From Hymenobacter cheonanensis (GTDB lineage: Bacteria; Bacteroidota; Bacteroidia; Cytophagales; Hymenobacteraceae): a stretch of DNA of 64,000 bases. The notes below the pieces were generated by a model, which worked only from the letters and a program-made list of their open reading frames with translations, did not search any database and had not been told where the DNA came from. The position numbers were made by a program, and so were the translations under genes. Each line of letters opens with the position of its first letter. Position 1 is the stretch's first letter. The stretch is from NCBI RefSeq assembly GCF_030581075.1, contig NZ_JAUQSW010000007.1, positions 1-64,000 of the forward strand. The letters run 5' to 3'. Below, piece after piece: positions 41,679-51,439 of this stretch.

Positions 41679-44600
41679 TTACTGGCGCACCACGGTGAGG
41701 CGGGCCGTTTGGCCGCCCTGCTGCACCACGAGGATATACTTGGCGGGGGCCAGCTGCCCCGAGCCGGGCAGCGTGAGGGTGCTGGTGCCCACCTCGACTG
41801 AGGCCAGCGCCTGGTCGTAGAGCAGGCGGCCCAGCACGTCGTAGAGCTTAGCGCTGAGCGGGCCGGCCGTGGCCGTCGTTACCTGTATCGACAAGCCATC
41901 GGCGCCGAAGGGCACCGGGAAGGCATTGATGGCGTAGGCGCTGGCGGCCGGCGTGGGCGGGCTGGCGGCGCTGGCAAGCGTCCAGCGGCCATTGAGGTCC
42001 GTGACGTAGGCGCGGCGCACGAGGTGGGCGGCGGCGTCGCGCTGGGTGGCGCCCTCGTTGGTCCAGGTGGCGCCGGCATCGGCCGAGCGGAACATCGTCA
42101 GTTGGCTCTCGGGCAGGCTATTAAGCTCATGCACAGCGTATTGCTGGCTGAGGGTGGCGCCCGGCAGGCTGCGGCCGGTGGCGGCCGTGATATCAAAATA
42201 CCGGCTGATGCTGCTGGCCGGGCCCACGCCCTGCGGCTGGCCGGTGGTGCGCACCACCGTGGTGGGGCCGGGGGGGCTAGCCGCCGCAATAAGCAGGCCC
42301 AGCCCGCCAAAGCTATCGGGCGTGGTGCCCAGGGTGCGGGCGGTTTGCACTTTGCCCAGCACGTAGCTAGCGTCGGTTTCGGTGAGCGTGGCCGTGGGGG
42401 CCAGTGTGAGCGTGGCCGGGCCGGTGCTGAGCACGGGGCCCGCCAGCGTAAGGCTGCTGCCAATGGTGGCCGCTCCAATCGTTTTGGGGCCGGTGCCGGC
42501 AATAAGTAACGTCTGGTAGCTGCTGGGGCGCAAGGTTTGGGCCGCGGCCCCGCGCGTAGCCACGGCGCCGCCGGTTTGGGTGAGGGCGCCGGTGCCGGCG
42601 TAGTCGCCATACAAAGCCAATTCGCCCGCCGCCAGGGTCAGGCTGCCCTGCTGCGTGAGGGTGCGTACCTCGGCCGTGCCGCCCGCCAGGGTAGGGTAGG
42701 GCGTGCTTAGGCCCGCCGGAATAACGGCGTCGGTAGCGCGGGTGGGCACGCAGCCGCTCAGCCAGTTGGCGGCGTCGAACCAGTTGCCGTTGCCCGCCGC
42801 GCCGCTCCATACGGGTGCTGCCAGCCGCACCCCAATCGTGTCGCTTGTGGTGCAGACGAAGCTCGGGCTGCTCACCGTAACGCGGTAGACAGAGCTTTGC
42901 GTGGGGCTCACGGTGAGGGTGGGCCCGGCGGCGGTAGCCGGCAGGCCATTGCCGCTCACCAGGCTCCAGGCGTAGGTAAAGGGCGCCGGGGTGCCCGTCA
43001 CGGCCACGTTATCGATGGCCCAGAAATACGCCCAGGTGGCCATATAGTGCCAGCGCAGCTGCACGCTAGGCTGGCTCACATAGGCATTGAGGTTGATAAG
43101 GGAGCTAGCCGGCCGCGACGAAGTGCCCTGGCCATCAATATAAGTAGCTACCGGCGCCCAGGTAGTGCCGCCATCGGTCGATATCTCGACCGTGGCCAGG
43201 TCGCCGGGGTCGTTGCGGTAGTATTGCTGAAAGGCAACTTGCAGCGTGCTGTAGCCCACGGTGCTGAACACCGGCGAAACCAACGTGGTATTGGTGGTTG
43301 AGTTGGCCCCGCCGATATCGGAGTTGGCCAGGGCAAAGCGGCTGCCATTGAGCGAGTAGCTACTCAGCTCCACATAGGCGCTGGAATAGCTGAAGGGTGC
43401 CGGCCGGTACTGCCAGGCCGTGCTGGCCAGGCCCGCATTGCCGATGGTCCAGCCCGGAGCGGTGCCGTTGAAGTCCTCGCTGGGCAGGCTGCCCGCGGCC
43501 GGAATGGTGGCCGACAGCGTAACCGCCGTGCCCGGGCACACCGCCGTGGCCGAGCGGGCTAGCGTGGGCCTGGGCGGCGCCGGGCTTACTACCACGGTGG
43601 TGCTGGCCGTGCCGGGGCAGGCCCCGCTGCTGTTCGATACCGTGACGGTGTACACGCCCGCCGTCATCAGGCTCACGCTGGGCAGCGTGGGGTTTTGCTC
43701 GGTGCTCACGTAGCCATTGGGGCCGTGCCAGGCGTAGCTTACGCCGGCCGGGCCAGTGGCCGTCAGGCGCACGGGGTTGCCGGCGCAGGTGGCGCCACTG
43801 TTGGTGGCCGTGGCCACCAGCGTAGTGGTGCACAAAGCCGGCGAGGTGAGGAGTACCCCGCGGCGCGGCGTGTTAGCGGCAAATACGGCCTGCATCCGGT
43901 CCTTCTGATTACCCGAAAACATGGCCATGCAGGCATCATCCACGTAGTCGAGGTAGTTCATGAACATGTCGCCGCTCGGGCCGTTCGAGCACGTGATGTG
44001 CGGAAACGTGGGGCAGCCGTAGTTGCCGGTTTGCTGGGTGGGCGTGTCGGCGCAGTAGTCGTTGCCGCAGTCGGCATCGCCCCACACGTGTAGCAGCCCC
44101 AGCCAGTGGCCCAGCTCGTGGGTGAGGGTGCGGCCCTTGTTGTAGGTGCTGCTGAGCGTGCCCACCCGCCCGAAGGCCGAGTACAAAATCACCACGCCGT
44201 CGGTAGCCGCCATGCCGCCCAGCGGGCTCAGGCCGCCCAGGCCGGCCGTGTTGTCCGGAAACTGCGCGTAGCCCAGCACCCCGCCGCCCAGGTTCATCAC
44301 CCAAATATTGAGGTACTGGTCGGGGTTCCAGTCGGTGCCCGGCTTGATGGTCGTTTCGGCATAGCTCAGCGAGTAGGGCGGGGCCGAGAAGCCCTTGGCC
44401 GTGCGGTCCACGCGGTCGATGCCCGGCTCGGCCATCGGCGCACCACTAGGGTCGCGGGCAGCCAGCACAAACTGAAACTGGGCATCGGCCCGCAGCGGCT
44501 GAAACACGCCAGGCACCAGCGCGCCGTCGGCATTCAGGTTACGGTAGTCCTCGTTCAGTACATCGAGCTGCGACTGCACCTGCGCCTGGCTGATGTTGGT

Positions 44601-44879
44601 GCCCGTGCCCACGGCCTCGCCGTTGTGAATGACGTGCACCACCACCGGCAGCGTGTAGGTGGCGGCTGCCGCGCGCAGCGCCCCCGGGGCCACTGTGCTA
44701 GCCCGCTTGGCGGCGCTGTAGCCGGGTAGCTGCCGCTTGAGGGCCGCTTGCTGCCAGGCATCGGCCTGCGGGGTGGCGCAAACGCGCGGGCCGGGCGCGG
44801 GCGCCTGGCCCGCCGCCGGCGTGGCTGCCCAGGCGCAGGCTAGCAGGCAGTAAAAAGCAAAAGAATAAAGTTTGGACAT
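41679..44879 (-). CDS. secreted M43 (pappalysin/cytophagalysin-type) metalloprotease with T9SS domain
   Basis: This 1066-residue protein begins with a signal peptide (MSKLYSFAFYCLLACAWAAT). The zinc motif HELGHWLGLLH with the following MNYLDYVDD Met-turn identifies peptidase family M43. Calcium or disulfide-linked loops (CGNDYCADTP) fit this family. After residue about 350 come PKD/Ig-like segments, then a MAM-like domain at about 480-640 (SEDFNGTAPGWTIGNAGLA, SPVFSTVGYSTLQVAFQQYY). The end (FPVPFGADGLSIQVTTATAG, ending RLTVVRQ) is a T9SS sorting domain. It probably degrades protein outside the cell. A terminator follows. Confidence 0.9.
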   Translation of the reverse strand: MSKLYSFAFYCLLACAWAATPAAGQAPAPGPRVCATPQADAWQQAALKRQLPGYSAAKRASTVAPGALRAAAATYTLPVVVHVIHNGEAVGTGTNISQAQVQSQLDVLNEDYRNLNADGALVPGVFQPLRADAQFQFVLAARDPSGAPMAEPGIDRVDRTAKGFSAPPYSLSYAETTIKPGTDWNPDQYLNIWVMNLGGGVLGYAQFPDNTAGLGGLSPLGGMAATDGVVILYSAFGRVGTLSSTYNKGRTLTHELGHWLGLLHVWGDADCGNDYCADTPTQQTGNYGCPTFPHITCSNGPSGDMFMNYLDYVDDACMAMFSGNQKDRMQAVFAANTPRRGVLLTSPALCTTTLVATATNSGATCAGNPVRLTATGPAGVSYAWHGPNGYVSTEQNPTLPSVSLMTAGVYTVTVSNSSGACPGTASTTVVVSPAPPRPTLARSATAVCPGTAVTLSATIPAAGSLPSEDFNGTAPGWTIGNAGLASTAWQYRPAPFSYSSAYVELSSYSLNGSRFALANSDIGGANSTTNTTLVSPVFSTVGYSTLQVAFQQYYRNDPGDLATVEISTDGGTTWAPVATYIDGQGTSSRPASSLINLNAYVSQPSVQLRWHYMATWAYFWAIDNVAVTGTPAPFTYAWSLVSGNGLPATAAGPTLTVSPTQSSVYRVTVSSPSFVCTTSDTIGVRLAAPVWSGAAGNGNWFDAANWLSGCVPTRATDAVIPAGLSTPYPTLAGGTAEVRTLTQQGSLTLAAGELALYGDYAGTGALTQTGGAVATRGAAAQTLRPSSYQTLLIAGTGPKTIGAATIGSSLTLAGPVLSTGPATLTLAPTATLTETDASYVLGKVQTARTLGTTPDSFGGLGLLIAAASPPGPTTVVRTTGQPQGVGPASSISRYFDITAATGRSLPGATLSQQYAVHELNSLPESQLTMFRSADAGATWTNEGATQRDAAAHLVRRAYVTDLNGRWTLASAASPPTPAASAYAINAFPVPFGADGLSIQVTTATAGPLSAKLYDVLGRLLYDQALASVEVGTSTLTLPGSGQLAPAKYILVVQQGGQTARLTVVRQ

Positions 44880-45060
44880 AGAGCCAAATGCGGAAATTGC
44901 AGAAAACAGGGTGGGTCAGGCTCCGGAATGTGCTAAGCAACCTAGGAATATTTCTTTGCCCGCAGGCAAATTAATCAAAGATAAACCCGGGCTTTCTGAA
45001 AGCCATAGCCCGGCCAACTAAAAGAAATTCAAGGCCGTTAGCAACGGCGGCGTAAAGACT

Positions 45061-45750
45061 TTAGCGCACCTCTTTCTTGAATTCTTCGGCCCAGTGGTCG
45101 GCTAGCCGGGTGGGCTCGGGCAGCTTGTAGCCGCGCAGGCAGGCTAGGGTGAGGCGCGTGGCCGTGGCCTGGTTGCAGCGGTGGCCGGGGCTCACGAAGA
45201 GCGGCAGCACCTTGTCTTTGCTGCGGATGACCTCGCCGATTAGCTCGCCCGTTTTAGCATCCAGCAGGGGCGTACTACTGCCTTTTTCGGGCGCTGGCTC
45301 CTGGTAAGTACCCGTCAGCTTTTGCTTGGCTACGCCGAAAGTGGGCCAGTCGAGCAGCACGCCGAGGTGCGCGGCAATGCCCACCCGGCGCGGGTGCGCA
45401 ATGCCGTGGCCATCCACCATAATTACGTCGGGCTTGTTTTCGAGCTTGGCAAAGGCCTGAATAACGTTGGGCGCCTCCCGAAAAGACAAAAAGCCCGGCA
45501 CGTAAGGCATGGTAACGGGGCCGTAATTATAGACCTTTTCTACCAGCTCCAACGACGGAAATTTCAGCACTACAAATACGGACAAAATCGTGTCGGGCGT
45601 CGGAAACGACGAGTCGCAGCCCGCAATAAGCCGGGGCTCGCGGGCCAACGGCTCGGCCCGCACGCGCTGGCGCAGCGCGTGCTGCTGCTCGGTGAGGCTG
45701 CGCACCAGGGCGGGGTCGGGCGAGGGGCCGGGCGGGCGATAGTAGGCCAT
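45061..45750 (-). CDS. nfi: endonuclease V
   Basis: This 229-residue DNA-repair enzyme cuts the second bond 3' of deoxyinosine. Motifs: IAGCDSSFPTPD with the first catalytic aspartate, VPGFLSFREAPNVIQAF with the glutamate, and VDGHGIAHPRRVGIAAHLGV, with the histidine pocket that reads the base. The C-terminal GHRCNQATATRLTLACLRGY is conserved. It is cytoplasmic and appears to be a single gene; inverted A/T-rich repeats lie upstream. Confidence 0.94.
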   Translation of the reverse strand: MAYYRPPGPSPDPALVRSLTEQQHALRQRVRAEPLAREPRLIAGCDSSFPTPDTILSVFVVLKFPSLELVEKVYNYGPVTMPYVPGFLSFREAPNVIQAFAKLENKPDVIMVDGHGIAHPRRVGIAAHLGVLLDWPTFGVAKQKLTGTYQEPAPEKGSSTPLLDAKTGELIGEVIRSKDKVLPLFVSPGHRCNQATATRLTLACLRGYKLPEPTRLADHWAEEFKKEVR

Positions 45751-45756
45751 ATTTTT

Positions 45757-45936
45757 AGTTATGAGTTAGGAATTAAAAGTTAGGAGTTGGTGGCCGGGAG
45801 ACAATTGGTGGCGTACCTACGCTTTTCTTTTTGGCTAGGCTACGTAAGCAGCGTAAAAGCAATGAGAGTCTGGGGCAACGCAACGCGCCATTTCGCAGCC
45901 GGCAACTCCTAACTCCTAACTTTTAATTCCTAACTC
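45757..45936. repeat. A/T-rich short repeats as an inverted pair
   Basis: GAGTTAGGAATTAAAAGTTA at 45763 and its reverse complement in 45904-45936 match over at least 26 bases. The units are variants of AACTCCTAAC. The pair surrounds about 115 bases between nfi and a divergent gene. The architecture is like that at 5764-5851. Confidence 0.8.
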
Positions 45937-45942
45937 AAAAAA

Positions 45943-46527
45943 ATGTCCGAGCATTCAACCGCCGCCCAGCCGGCTGCCCAGGGCAGCGGCCCGGAGCTGG
46001 AGCGCCGCTATTATATCGACCTGGAGCGGCCGCGCCTCACGCCCGCGCAACTGATGGCGGCGGTGCAGGCCGATGTGCCGGGCTTCTCGCCGGGCCTGCT
46101 GGCCGATTTTGAGCGTACTCGTGGCCAGGAGGGCAGCCTGCGCGAGGGCGACGAGTTTCACATCAGGATTTTTGGGCCCTGGAACGGCAGCGTGCGCGTG
46201 ACGGCCGTGGGCCCCACGTTTTTTGAGCTGCTGACCCTCGAAGGCCACCCCGAGGCCGGGCGCATCCGCTTCGAGGTGCACCCGCTCGATGGCCGGGCCG
46301 ATGCGTTGCGCTTCGAAATTCACTCGCTGGCCCGCTCGCGCGATGGCCTGGTGGCCTTTGCCTACGACACGCTGGGCGGCGGCAAGCTGATGCAGGAAGC
46401 CACCTGGGTTGAGTTTTGCGAGCGCGTGGCCCAGACCAGCGGCGGCCAGGCGCTAGGCCCCGTCACGGTCGAAACCACCCGCCGCACCCCCAATGGCACC
46501 ACCACGCAGCAGCTAGCCCATGAGTAG
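45943..46527 (+). CDS. DUF1990-like protein A
   Basis: This 194-residue protein has GPTFFELLTLEGHPEAGRIR followed by ALRFEIHSLARSRDGLVAFA and TWVEFCERVAQTSGG, a pattern seen in proteins related to the DUF1990/SRPBCC fold. The function is unknown; the fold often binds hydrophobic ligands. There is no signal peptide. It overlaps the next gene by eight bases, so the two are co-translated. The start ATG at 45943 directly follows the repeat array. Confidence 0.55.
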   Translation: MSEHSTAAQPAAQGSGPELERRYYIDLERPRLTPAQLMAAVQADVPGFSPGLLADFERTRGQEGSLREGDEFHIRIFGPWNGSVRVTAVGPTFFELLTLEGHPEAGRIRFEVHPLDGRADALRFEIHSLARSRDGLVAFAYDTLGGGKLMQEATWVEFCERVAQTSGGQALGPVTVETTRRTPNGTTTQQLAHE

Positions 46528-47203
46528 CCCGGCCACCTCCGCCCCCGCCTGGGAGCAGTACCGAGCCTTACTCGCCGCCTATGCCCACGCCCGGGTCAAC
46601 TACGACTACGAGCAGGTGCACGAATACTCGTCGGCCACGGGCTGGCGCATTGACCACTACGTGGCCGACCTACCCGCCGAGGCCCCCGGCCCACCCGCCG
46701 AAGCCGGCTCGTTTGCGGCGGCCCAGGTAGTAATGCGCCGCTACGCCTTTCCGCCGCCCGACCTCATTACCGGCTACTTCGACCCTGGCCAGCCCCTGGA
46801 CAAGCGCATTATGGTGCTGCGGGCGCACTTTCTGGTATTCAACTTTTACTTCGGCGTGCGCGTGGTCGATGTCGTGGACGCGGCGGCCCAGGCTAGCCCC
46901 GCCGGCCCCGAGCGGGTGTGGGGCTACGGCTACCGCACCCTGGAGGGCCACTTCGAGAAAGGCCAGATAAACTTCTCGGTGCACAAAAATCTGGCAACCG
47001 GCGCGGTGCAGTTTCGCATCCAGGCCATGTCGCAGCCGGGGCATATTCGCAATCCGTTTTACTGGCTGGGCTTCAAGTTGTTAGGGCGCATGTTGCAGCG
47101 GCGCTTCGGCCACCAGTCGCTGGCCCGTATGCGCCGGCTGGTGGCCGAAGCACTGGCCCACCCCGCCGCACCGGCCCAAACAAAGCCCGGGGCCGGGAGT
47201 TAA
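46520..47203 (+). CDS. DUF1990 family protein B
   Basis: This 227-residue protein fits DUF1990: PLDKRIMVLRAHFLVFNFYF, GVRVVDVVDA, VWGYGYRTLEGHFEKGQINF and FRIQAMSQPGHIRNPFYWLG. The family is uncharacterised. It follows its likely partner with an overlap, so the two may work together, perhaps as a two-subunit complex. A proline/alanine-rich tail ends the protein. Confidence 0.75.
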   Translation: MSSPATSAPAWEQYRALLAAYAHARVNYDYEQVHEYSSATGWRIDHYVADLPAEAPGPPAEAGSFAAAQVVMRRYAFPPPDLITGYFDPGQPLDKRIMVLRAHFLVFNFYFGVRVVDVVDAAAQASPAGPERVWGYGYRTLEGHFEKGQINFSVHKNLATGAVQFRIQAMSQPGHIRNPFYWLGFKLLGRMLQRRFGHQSLARMRRLVAEALAHPAAPAQTKPGAGS

Positions 47204-47291
47204 CCCCGCACTTAGCCGCCAGCGCCGCCGCAACCCCTTGGGGGCGCGGCGGCGTTTTCGTAAGTCCATTTCAACCAAACCAACCCCTAGT

Positions 47292-48341
47292 ATGTCTGCT
47301 ACGAAAGCGTATGCGGCCCCCGCCGCCAATATTCCCCTCGAACCCTTCCAGCTGGAGCGCCGCGCGCCCGGCGCCCACGACGTGCAGATTGACATCCTGT
47401 TCTGCGGCGTGTGCCACTCCGACCTGCACCAGATTCGCGATGAGTGGGGCGGCTCGATTTTTCCGATGGTGCCCGGCCACGAAATTGTGGGCCGCGTGTC
47501 GGCCGTGGGCGACCACGTGAAGAACTTCAAAGTAGGCGACCTGGCCGGCGTGGGCTGCATGGTCGATTCGTGCCGCGAGTGCTCGTCGTGCAAAGAAGGC
47601 TTGGAGCAATACTGCGAAACTACCGGCATGATTGGCACCTACAACAGCCGCGAAATCAAGACCGGCAAGCCCACCTACGGCGGCTACTCGCAAAGCATTG
47701 TGGTGGATGAGAAATACACCCTCAAGGTGAGCGAGAAGCTCGACCTGGCCCGCGTGGCCCCGCTGCTGTGCGCCGGCATCACCACCTACTCGCCCCTGCG
47801 CCAGTGGAAGGTGGGCCCCGGCCACCGCGTAGCCGTAATGGGCCTGGGCGGCCTGGGCCACATGGCCGTGAAGTTTGCCGTGGCCCTGGGTGCCGAAGTA
47901 ACGGTACTCAGCACCTCGGCCGGCAAAGAGGCCGACGCCAAAGCACTGGGTGCCCACAAGTTTGTGGTAACCAGCGACAAAGACCAGTTTAAGTCGGTAG
48001 GCAACTATTTCGACTTCATCATCAACACCATCTCGGCCCAGATTGACCTCGGCGCCTACGTGAACCTGCTGCGCCTCGATGGCACCATGATTCTGCTAGG
48101 GGTACCCAGCGAGGCGCCGCACCTGCACGCCTTCAACCTCATCAGCAAGCGCCGCCGCGTGGCTGGCTCGCTCATTGGCGGCATTGCCGAAACGCAGGAA
48201 ATGCTTGACTTCTGCGCCGCGCACAACATCATGTCGGACATCGAGGTAATCGATATCCAGCACATCAACGAGGCCTACGAGCGCATGCTGAAAGGCGACG
48301 TGAAGTACCGCTTCGTCATCGACGTAGCGTCGCTGAACTAA
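47292..48341 (+). CDS. zinc-dependent NAD(P) alcohol dehydrogenase (YahK/CAD type)
   Basis: This 349-residue enzyme reduces aldehydes with NADPH or oxidises alcohols. Catalytic zinc ligands are C, H and C, with CGVCHSDLHQIRDEWGG and GHEIVGRVSAVGDHV. The structural zinc cysteines are CRECSSCKEGLEQYC. The Rossmann motif AVMGLGGLGHMAVKFAVALG and the CAD-type GVPSEAPHLHAFNLISKRR are clear. The ATG at 47292 gives MSATKAYAAPAANIPLEPF, the normal start. It is followed by a terminator. Confidence 0.93.
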   Translation: MSATKAYAAPAANIPLEPFQLERRAPGAHDVQIDILFCGVCHSDLHQIRDEWGGSIFPMVPGHEIVGRVSAVGDHVKNFKVGDLAGVGCMVDSCRECSSCKEGLEQYCETTGMIGTYNSREIKTGKPTYGGYSQSIVVDEKYTLKVSEKLDLARVAPLLCAGITTYSPLRQWKVGPGHRVAVMGLGGLGHMAVKFAVALGAEVTVLSTSAGKEADAKALGAHKFVVTSDKDQFKSVGNYFDFIINTISAQIDLGAYVNLLRLDGTMILLGVPSEAPHLHAFNLISKRRRVAGSLIGGIAETQEMLDFCAAHNIMSDIEVIDIQHINEAYERMLKGDVKYRFVIDVASLN

Positions 48342-48360
48342 CCAGCGAGCAGCAGTTGCT

Positions 48361-48397
48361 AAAAGGGCCGTGGCTGAAAAGCTGCGGCCCTTTTTTG
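48361..48397 (+). terminator. terminator of the alcohol dehydrogenase gene
   Basis: AAAAGGGCCG...CGGCCCTTTTTT forms a stem with a T6 run, 20 bases after the stop. Confidence 0.9.
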
Positions 48398-48511
48398 TGG
48401 GCAATAAGTAGTAATTGGCCCGAGTTTGGCACTGGCCGGGCGGCCGGCGGGCTAGCCCGGCCGCCCGGCCGGGCACCAACTAGCCCGCCGGGCCTCGCGT
48501 AAAACCTGCTT

Positions 48512-49102
48512 ATGAAATACGTATTAGTTGCCGTAGCGCTGCTCGGCGCGGGCCTGCCGGCCGCCGCCCAAACCCAGCTGAAACTGCCCAAGCTGCACGG
48601 CTGGGTAAACCCGCTGCCCGTAGATTCGGCCACCGGCAAGGTTTCGTTTCGGGCGGTGGTGCAGGTGCCGGGGGCTAGCCAGGCCCAGCTGTATGCCCGC
48701 GCCAAAGAGTGGTTTGCCACGGCGCCCGGCGCCGTGCAGCCCGTGCTGGAGCAGGCCGATGCCGCCAGCGGCACGCTCACCGGCAAAACCAGTGAGCTTG
48801 TAATGCAGAATATGCTGGGGGCCAACGTGCAGGTGCCGCTGTGGCGCACCATCATCATTCAGGTAAAGCCGGGGCGCTTCCGCTACCAGGTTACCGATTT
48901 TGCCTTCGACGGCGGCAAGGGCCAGGGCGCCGTTACGCCCATCGAGAACTACCTCACGCCCAACGCCCTCACCTTCGACGACAAGGGCTACCCGCGCCCG
49001 GTGCTGCAATCGACCATCGACGCCGTTTACCGCAGCGGCCGCCAGCAGGCCAGCAGCATTCGGCAAAAAGTAAGCGGCAAAGCGGCCGATGATAACTGGT
49101 AA
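48512..49102 (+). CDS. exported DUF4468 domain protein
   Basis: This 196-residue protein has a signal peptide (MKYVLVAVALLGAGLPAAAQ) and a domain whose core, YARAKEWFATAPGAVQPVL with GTLTGKTSELVMQNMLG and IIQVKPGRFRYQVTDFAFDG, matches DUF4468 (TBP-like fold). Proteins of this type are common and uncharacterised in Bacteroidetes. The single gene is convergent with the peptidase at 49115; only 12 bases separate the stops. Confidence 0.8.
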   Translation: MKYVLVAVALLGAGLPAAAQTQLKLPKLHGWVNPLPVDSATGKVSFRAVVQVPGASQAQLYARAKEWFATAPGAVQPVLEQADAASGTLTGKTSELVMQNMLGANVQVPLWRTIIIQVKPGRFRYQVTDFAFDGGKGQGAVTPIENYLTPNALTFDDKGYPRPVLQSTIDAVYRSGRQQASSIRQKVSGKAADDNW

Positions 49103-49114
49103 ACTACCAAGTGC

Positions 49115-51439
49115 TTACAGTGAGAATTCCTGGCGTACCTGGGTAGTAAAGCTGTTGTAGCCCGGGGCTGGCACCACCGTGGAAGGCAGCGCAGGCGCCA
49201 GGGTGCCGGGCAGGCCCAGCGTGCGGGTAGTCACGACGACCGGCACCGGCCCAGCCCCGGCCAGCTCCAGCGTCAGGTCTTCGCCATCGGCGCGCGGTGC
49301 CAGAAACAGCAGGCTCACCTCGCCGGCTTCGGGGTGCAGGCTGGCGGCGGGCGTTAGCTCGTCGGCCACGCGCACCGAGCGCAGCCGGGCAGCCTGGCCA
49401 ATGCGCAGCGTGAAGCTGCTTACCTCGGTGCGGCCGGGCAGCAGGCGCAGGCGCAGCCGGCGCTGGCCGGCCACCACCTGGTCGGCCAGCACCGTGAGGC
49501 TGGCCGGGGCTAGCGGCAGCACGGGCGCCGCCTGGTGCAGCACCGGACCGGCCGATTGCGGGAAGAGCGCGGGTAGCGGTGCCACCTTCGGCCGGGTAAA
49601 TACCTGGCGCGTCCAGGCATCGGGGCTAGGGGCCGACGACAACCAGTAGGCCTGGCCGTGCGCCGCATCGAGGGTATAGTACAAGTGCGTTTGCTGGGGC
49701 TGATTGGCCGTGGGCTGCCGGCCCAGGTGGCCGATGAGCAGCGCCATCAGCACCTCGGCCAGGGCCAGGCCGGGCAGCAGCCAGTTGGTGGCCGGCGGCC
49801 GGTTGGGGCCCACCGCCGGGCGCAGCACCGGCAGCAGCACGGGCAGCAGCAGCCCCAGCAGTATTGCCAGGAAAAGCAAGGCTACCAGCGCCAGCACATT
49901 AAGCCCAAAGATGACCAGCAGCAGGTAGATAGTCGGCGCCAGCAGCGCCACGGCGGGCAGGGCCAGCAGCCACTCGACCGGGCTGCTGGCGGGCTGCCGG
50001 GTGGGGCTGGCCACCCGGCGCAGCCGCACGCCCCAGGCCAGCACGGTAGCCAGCAGTGGCCACGCCAGCAAAAACGCCGACGAGGGTGCCTGCCACTGCA
50101 ACACCCCCAGCAGCAAAGCCAGCACCAGCAGCACGCCCCCCAGCAGCGACCCCGGCCGCAAAAAGCGGCTCAGCCAGCCGTAGTAGGCCGTGAAGGCGGC
50201 TAGCCCCAGCGCCAGCAGCGCCCCTTGGTAAGCCAAGGCATTGTAAGAAGCGCGGTCGTAAAAAATACCGTATTGCGGATAGAGCCGGGCCACTAGCGCC
50301 AGCAGGCCCCAGCCGCCTAGTAGCAGCAGGGCCACGCCGCCCAGCCAGCCCAGCGCCCCGCCCAGCAGGCTGCCCGCGCTCAGCTGGCCCCGCACGTAGG
50401 CCAGCACCAGGGTCAGCACAATGAGGCTGATAGTGAGCTGGGTAAGCCATAGGTTCCAGGCGGCGGGGTAATGCACCAGCCAGGCGCCCAGGGGGTTGAA
50501 AAATGTTTCGTCGGGCCCCTTGGTGTGGATGAGCGGGATGTTGCCGAAGTGCCGCACCAGGCTCAGCATGTACGAGCCGTGGTGCTGCAGCGAGCCCAGG
50601 TCGAGGTGGGCAGGCGTGTCGGCCGGGCTGTGGTAGTAGGGGTGGCCGTCGACGAAGGCAAAGTTCAGCCCCGTGATGCCTGCCTGGCGCAGCGGCGTGA
50701 AGTCGGTATTGTTGGGCAGGTGCCGATAGGCTTCGTAAAACAGCGACGACGCGATGGGGTAGGGTGCCGCCCGCGCGTACTCGCGCATTACCCAGCCATT
50801 TTGCGGGCTCACCTCAAAGGTGAGGCTGGGGCCGGCGTTGCCGCGCCCCTCAAAGTTGAGGGCCACGCCCACTTCGCGGCGCAGGCGGGCCGTGTCGGCG
50901 GCGTAGGCGCGGGCACCCAGCAGGCCGGCCTCTTCGCCATCGGTAAACAGCCAGATAACGTCGTTGGCCAGGGGCGGCCCGGCGCGCAGGGCCCGGATGG
51001 TTTCGAGCATGGCGGCCACGCCGGCACCGTCGTCGCCGGCGCCGGGGGCGTGAGGCTGCGAGTCGTAGTGGGCCAGCACCAGCACGGCCGGGCCGCCGGG
51101 CTGCCGGCCGGGCAGGCGGGCCACCACATTCTGCACCCGCGCAGCGGTGAGGGGGCCTTGGTCAGCGGTTACCAGGCTCAGGTCCTGCACGCTGGCGGCC
51201 AGGCCTAGCTCGCGGCAGCGGCTCAGCAGGTAGTCGCGCACCTGGGCATTGGCCCCGGAGCCCAGCGGGTGGGGCTGGCCGGCCACGGCCACCAAATCGG
51301 GCCGGGCCCGGTAGGCCGAAAACTCGGTGGCGGGCGCCGTGGCGGGCACCGGGCGCGGCGGCTGCACCAGCCACACGGCCAGCCCCGCCACCAGTGCCAG
51401 TCCTAGCAGCGGCAGCCAACGAAAGAAGGGGTTTGTCAT
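49115..51439 (-). CDS. M28 family membrane aminopeptidase
   Basis: This 774-residue protein has one N-terminal helix, then a metallopeptidase M28 domain at about 60-290. Zinc ligands are visible in VLVLAHYDSQPHAPGAGDDG, WLFTDGEEAGLLGARAY (Glu base), LNFEGRGNAGP and YYHSPADTPAHLD. After it come about nine transmembrane helices (residues 330-600) and a beta-rich end. This matches the Fxna-like group. The catalytic domain should face the periplasm. Its substrate is not known. Confidence 0.88.
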   Translation of the reverse strand: MTNPFFRWLPLLGLALVAGLAVWLVQPPRPVPATAPATEFSAYRARPDLVAVAGQPHPLGSGANAQVRDYLLSRCRELGLAASVQDLSLVTADQGPLTAARVQNVVARLPGRQPGGPAVLVLAHYDSQPHAPGAGDDGAGVAAMLETIRALRAGPPLANDVIWLFTDGEEAGLLGARAYAADTARLRREVGVALNFEGRGNAGPSLTFEVSPQNGWVMREYARAAPYPIASSLFYEAYRHLPNNTDFTPLRQAGITGLNFAFVDGHPYYHSPADTPAHLDLGSLQHHGSYMLSLVRHFGNIPLIHTKGPDETFFNPLGAWLVHYPAAWNLWLTQLTISLIVLTLVLAYVRGQLSAGSLLGGALGWLGGVALLLLGGWGLLALVARLYPQYGIFYDRASYNALAYQGALLALGLAAFTAYYGWLSRFLRPGSLLGGVLLVLALLLGVLQWQAPSSAFLLAWPLLATVLAWGVRLRRVASPTRQPASSPVEWLLALPAVALLAPTIYLLLVIFGLNVLALVALLFLAILLGLLLPVLLPVLRPAVGPNRPPATNWLLPGLALAEVLMALLIGHLGRQPTANQPQQTHLYYTLDAAHGQAYWLSSAPSPDAWTRQVFTRPKVAPLPALFPQSAGPVLHQAAPVLPLAPASLTVLADQVVAGQRRLRLRLLPGRTEVSSFTLRIGQAARLRSVRVADELTPAASLHPEAGEVSLLFLAPRADGEDLTLELAGAGPVPVVVTTRTLGLPGTLAPALPSTVVPAPGYNSFTTQVRQEFSL

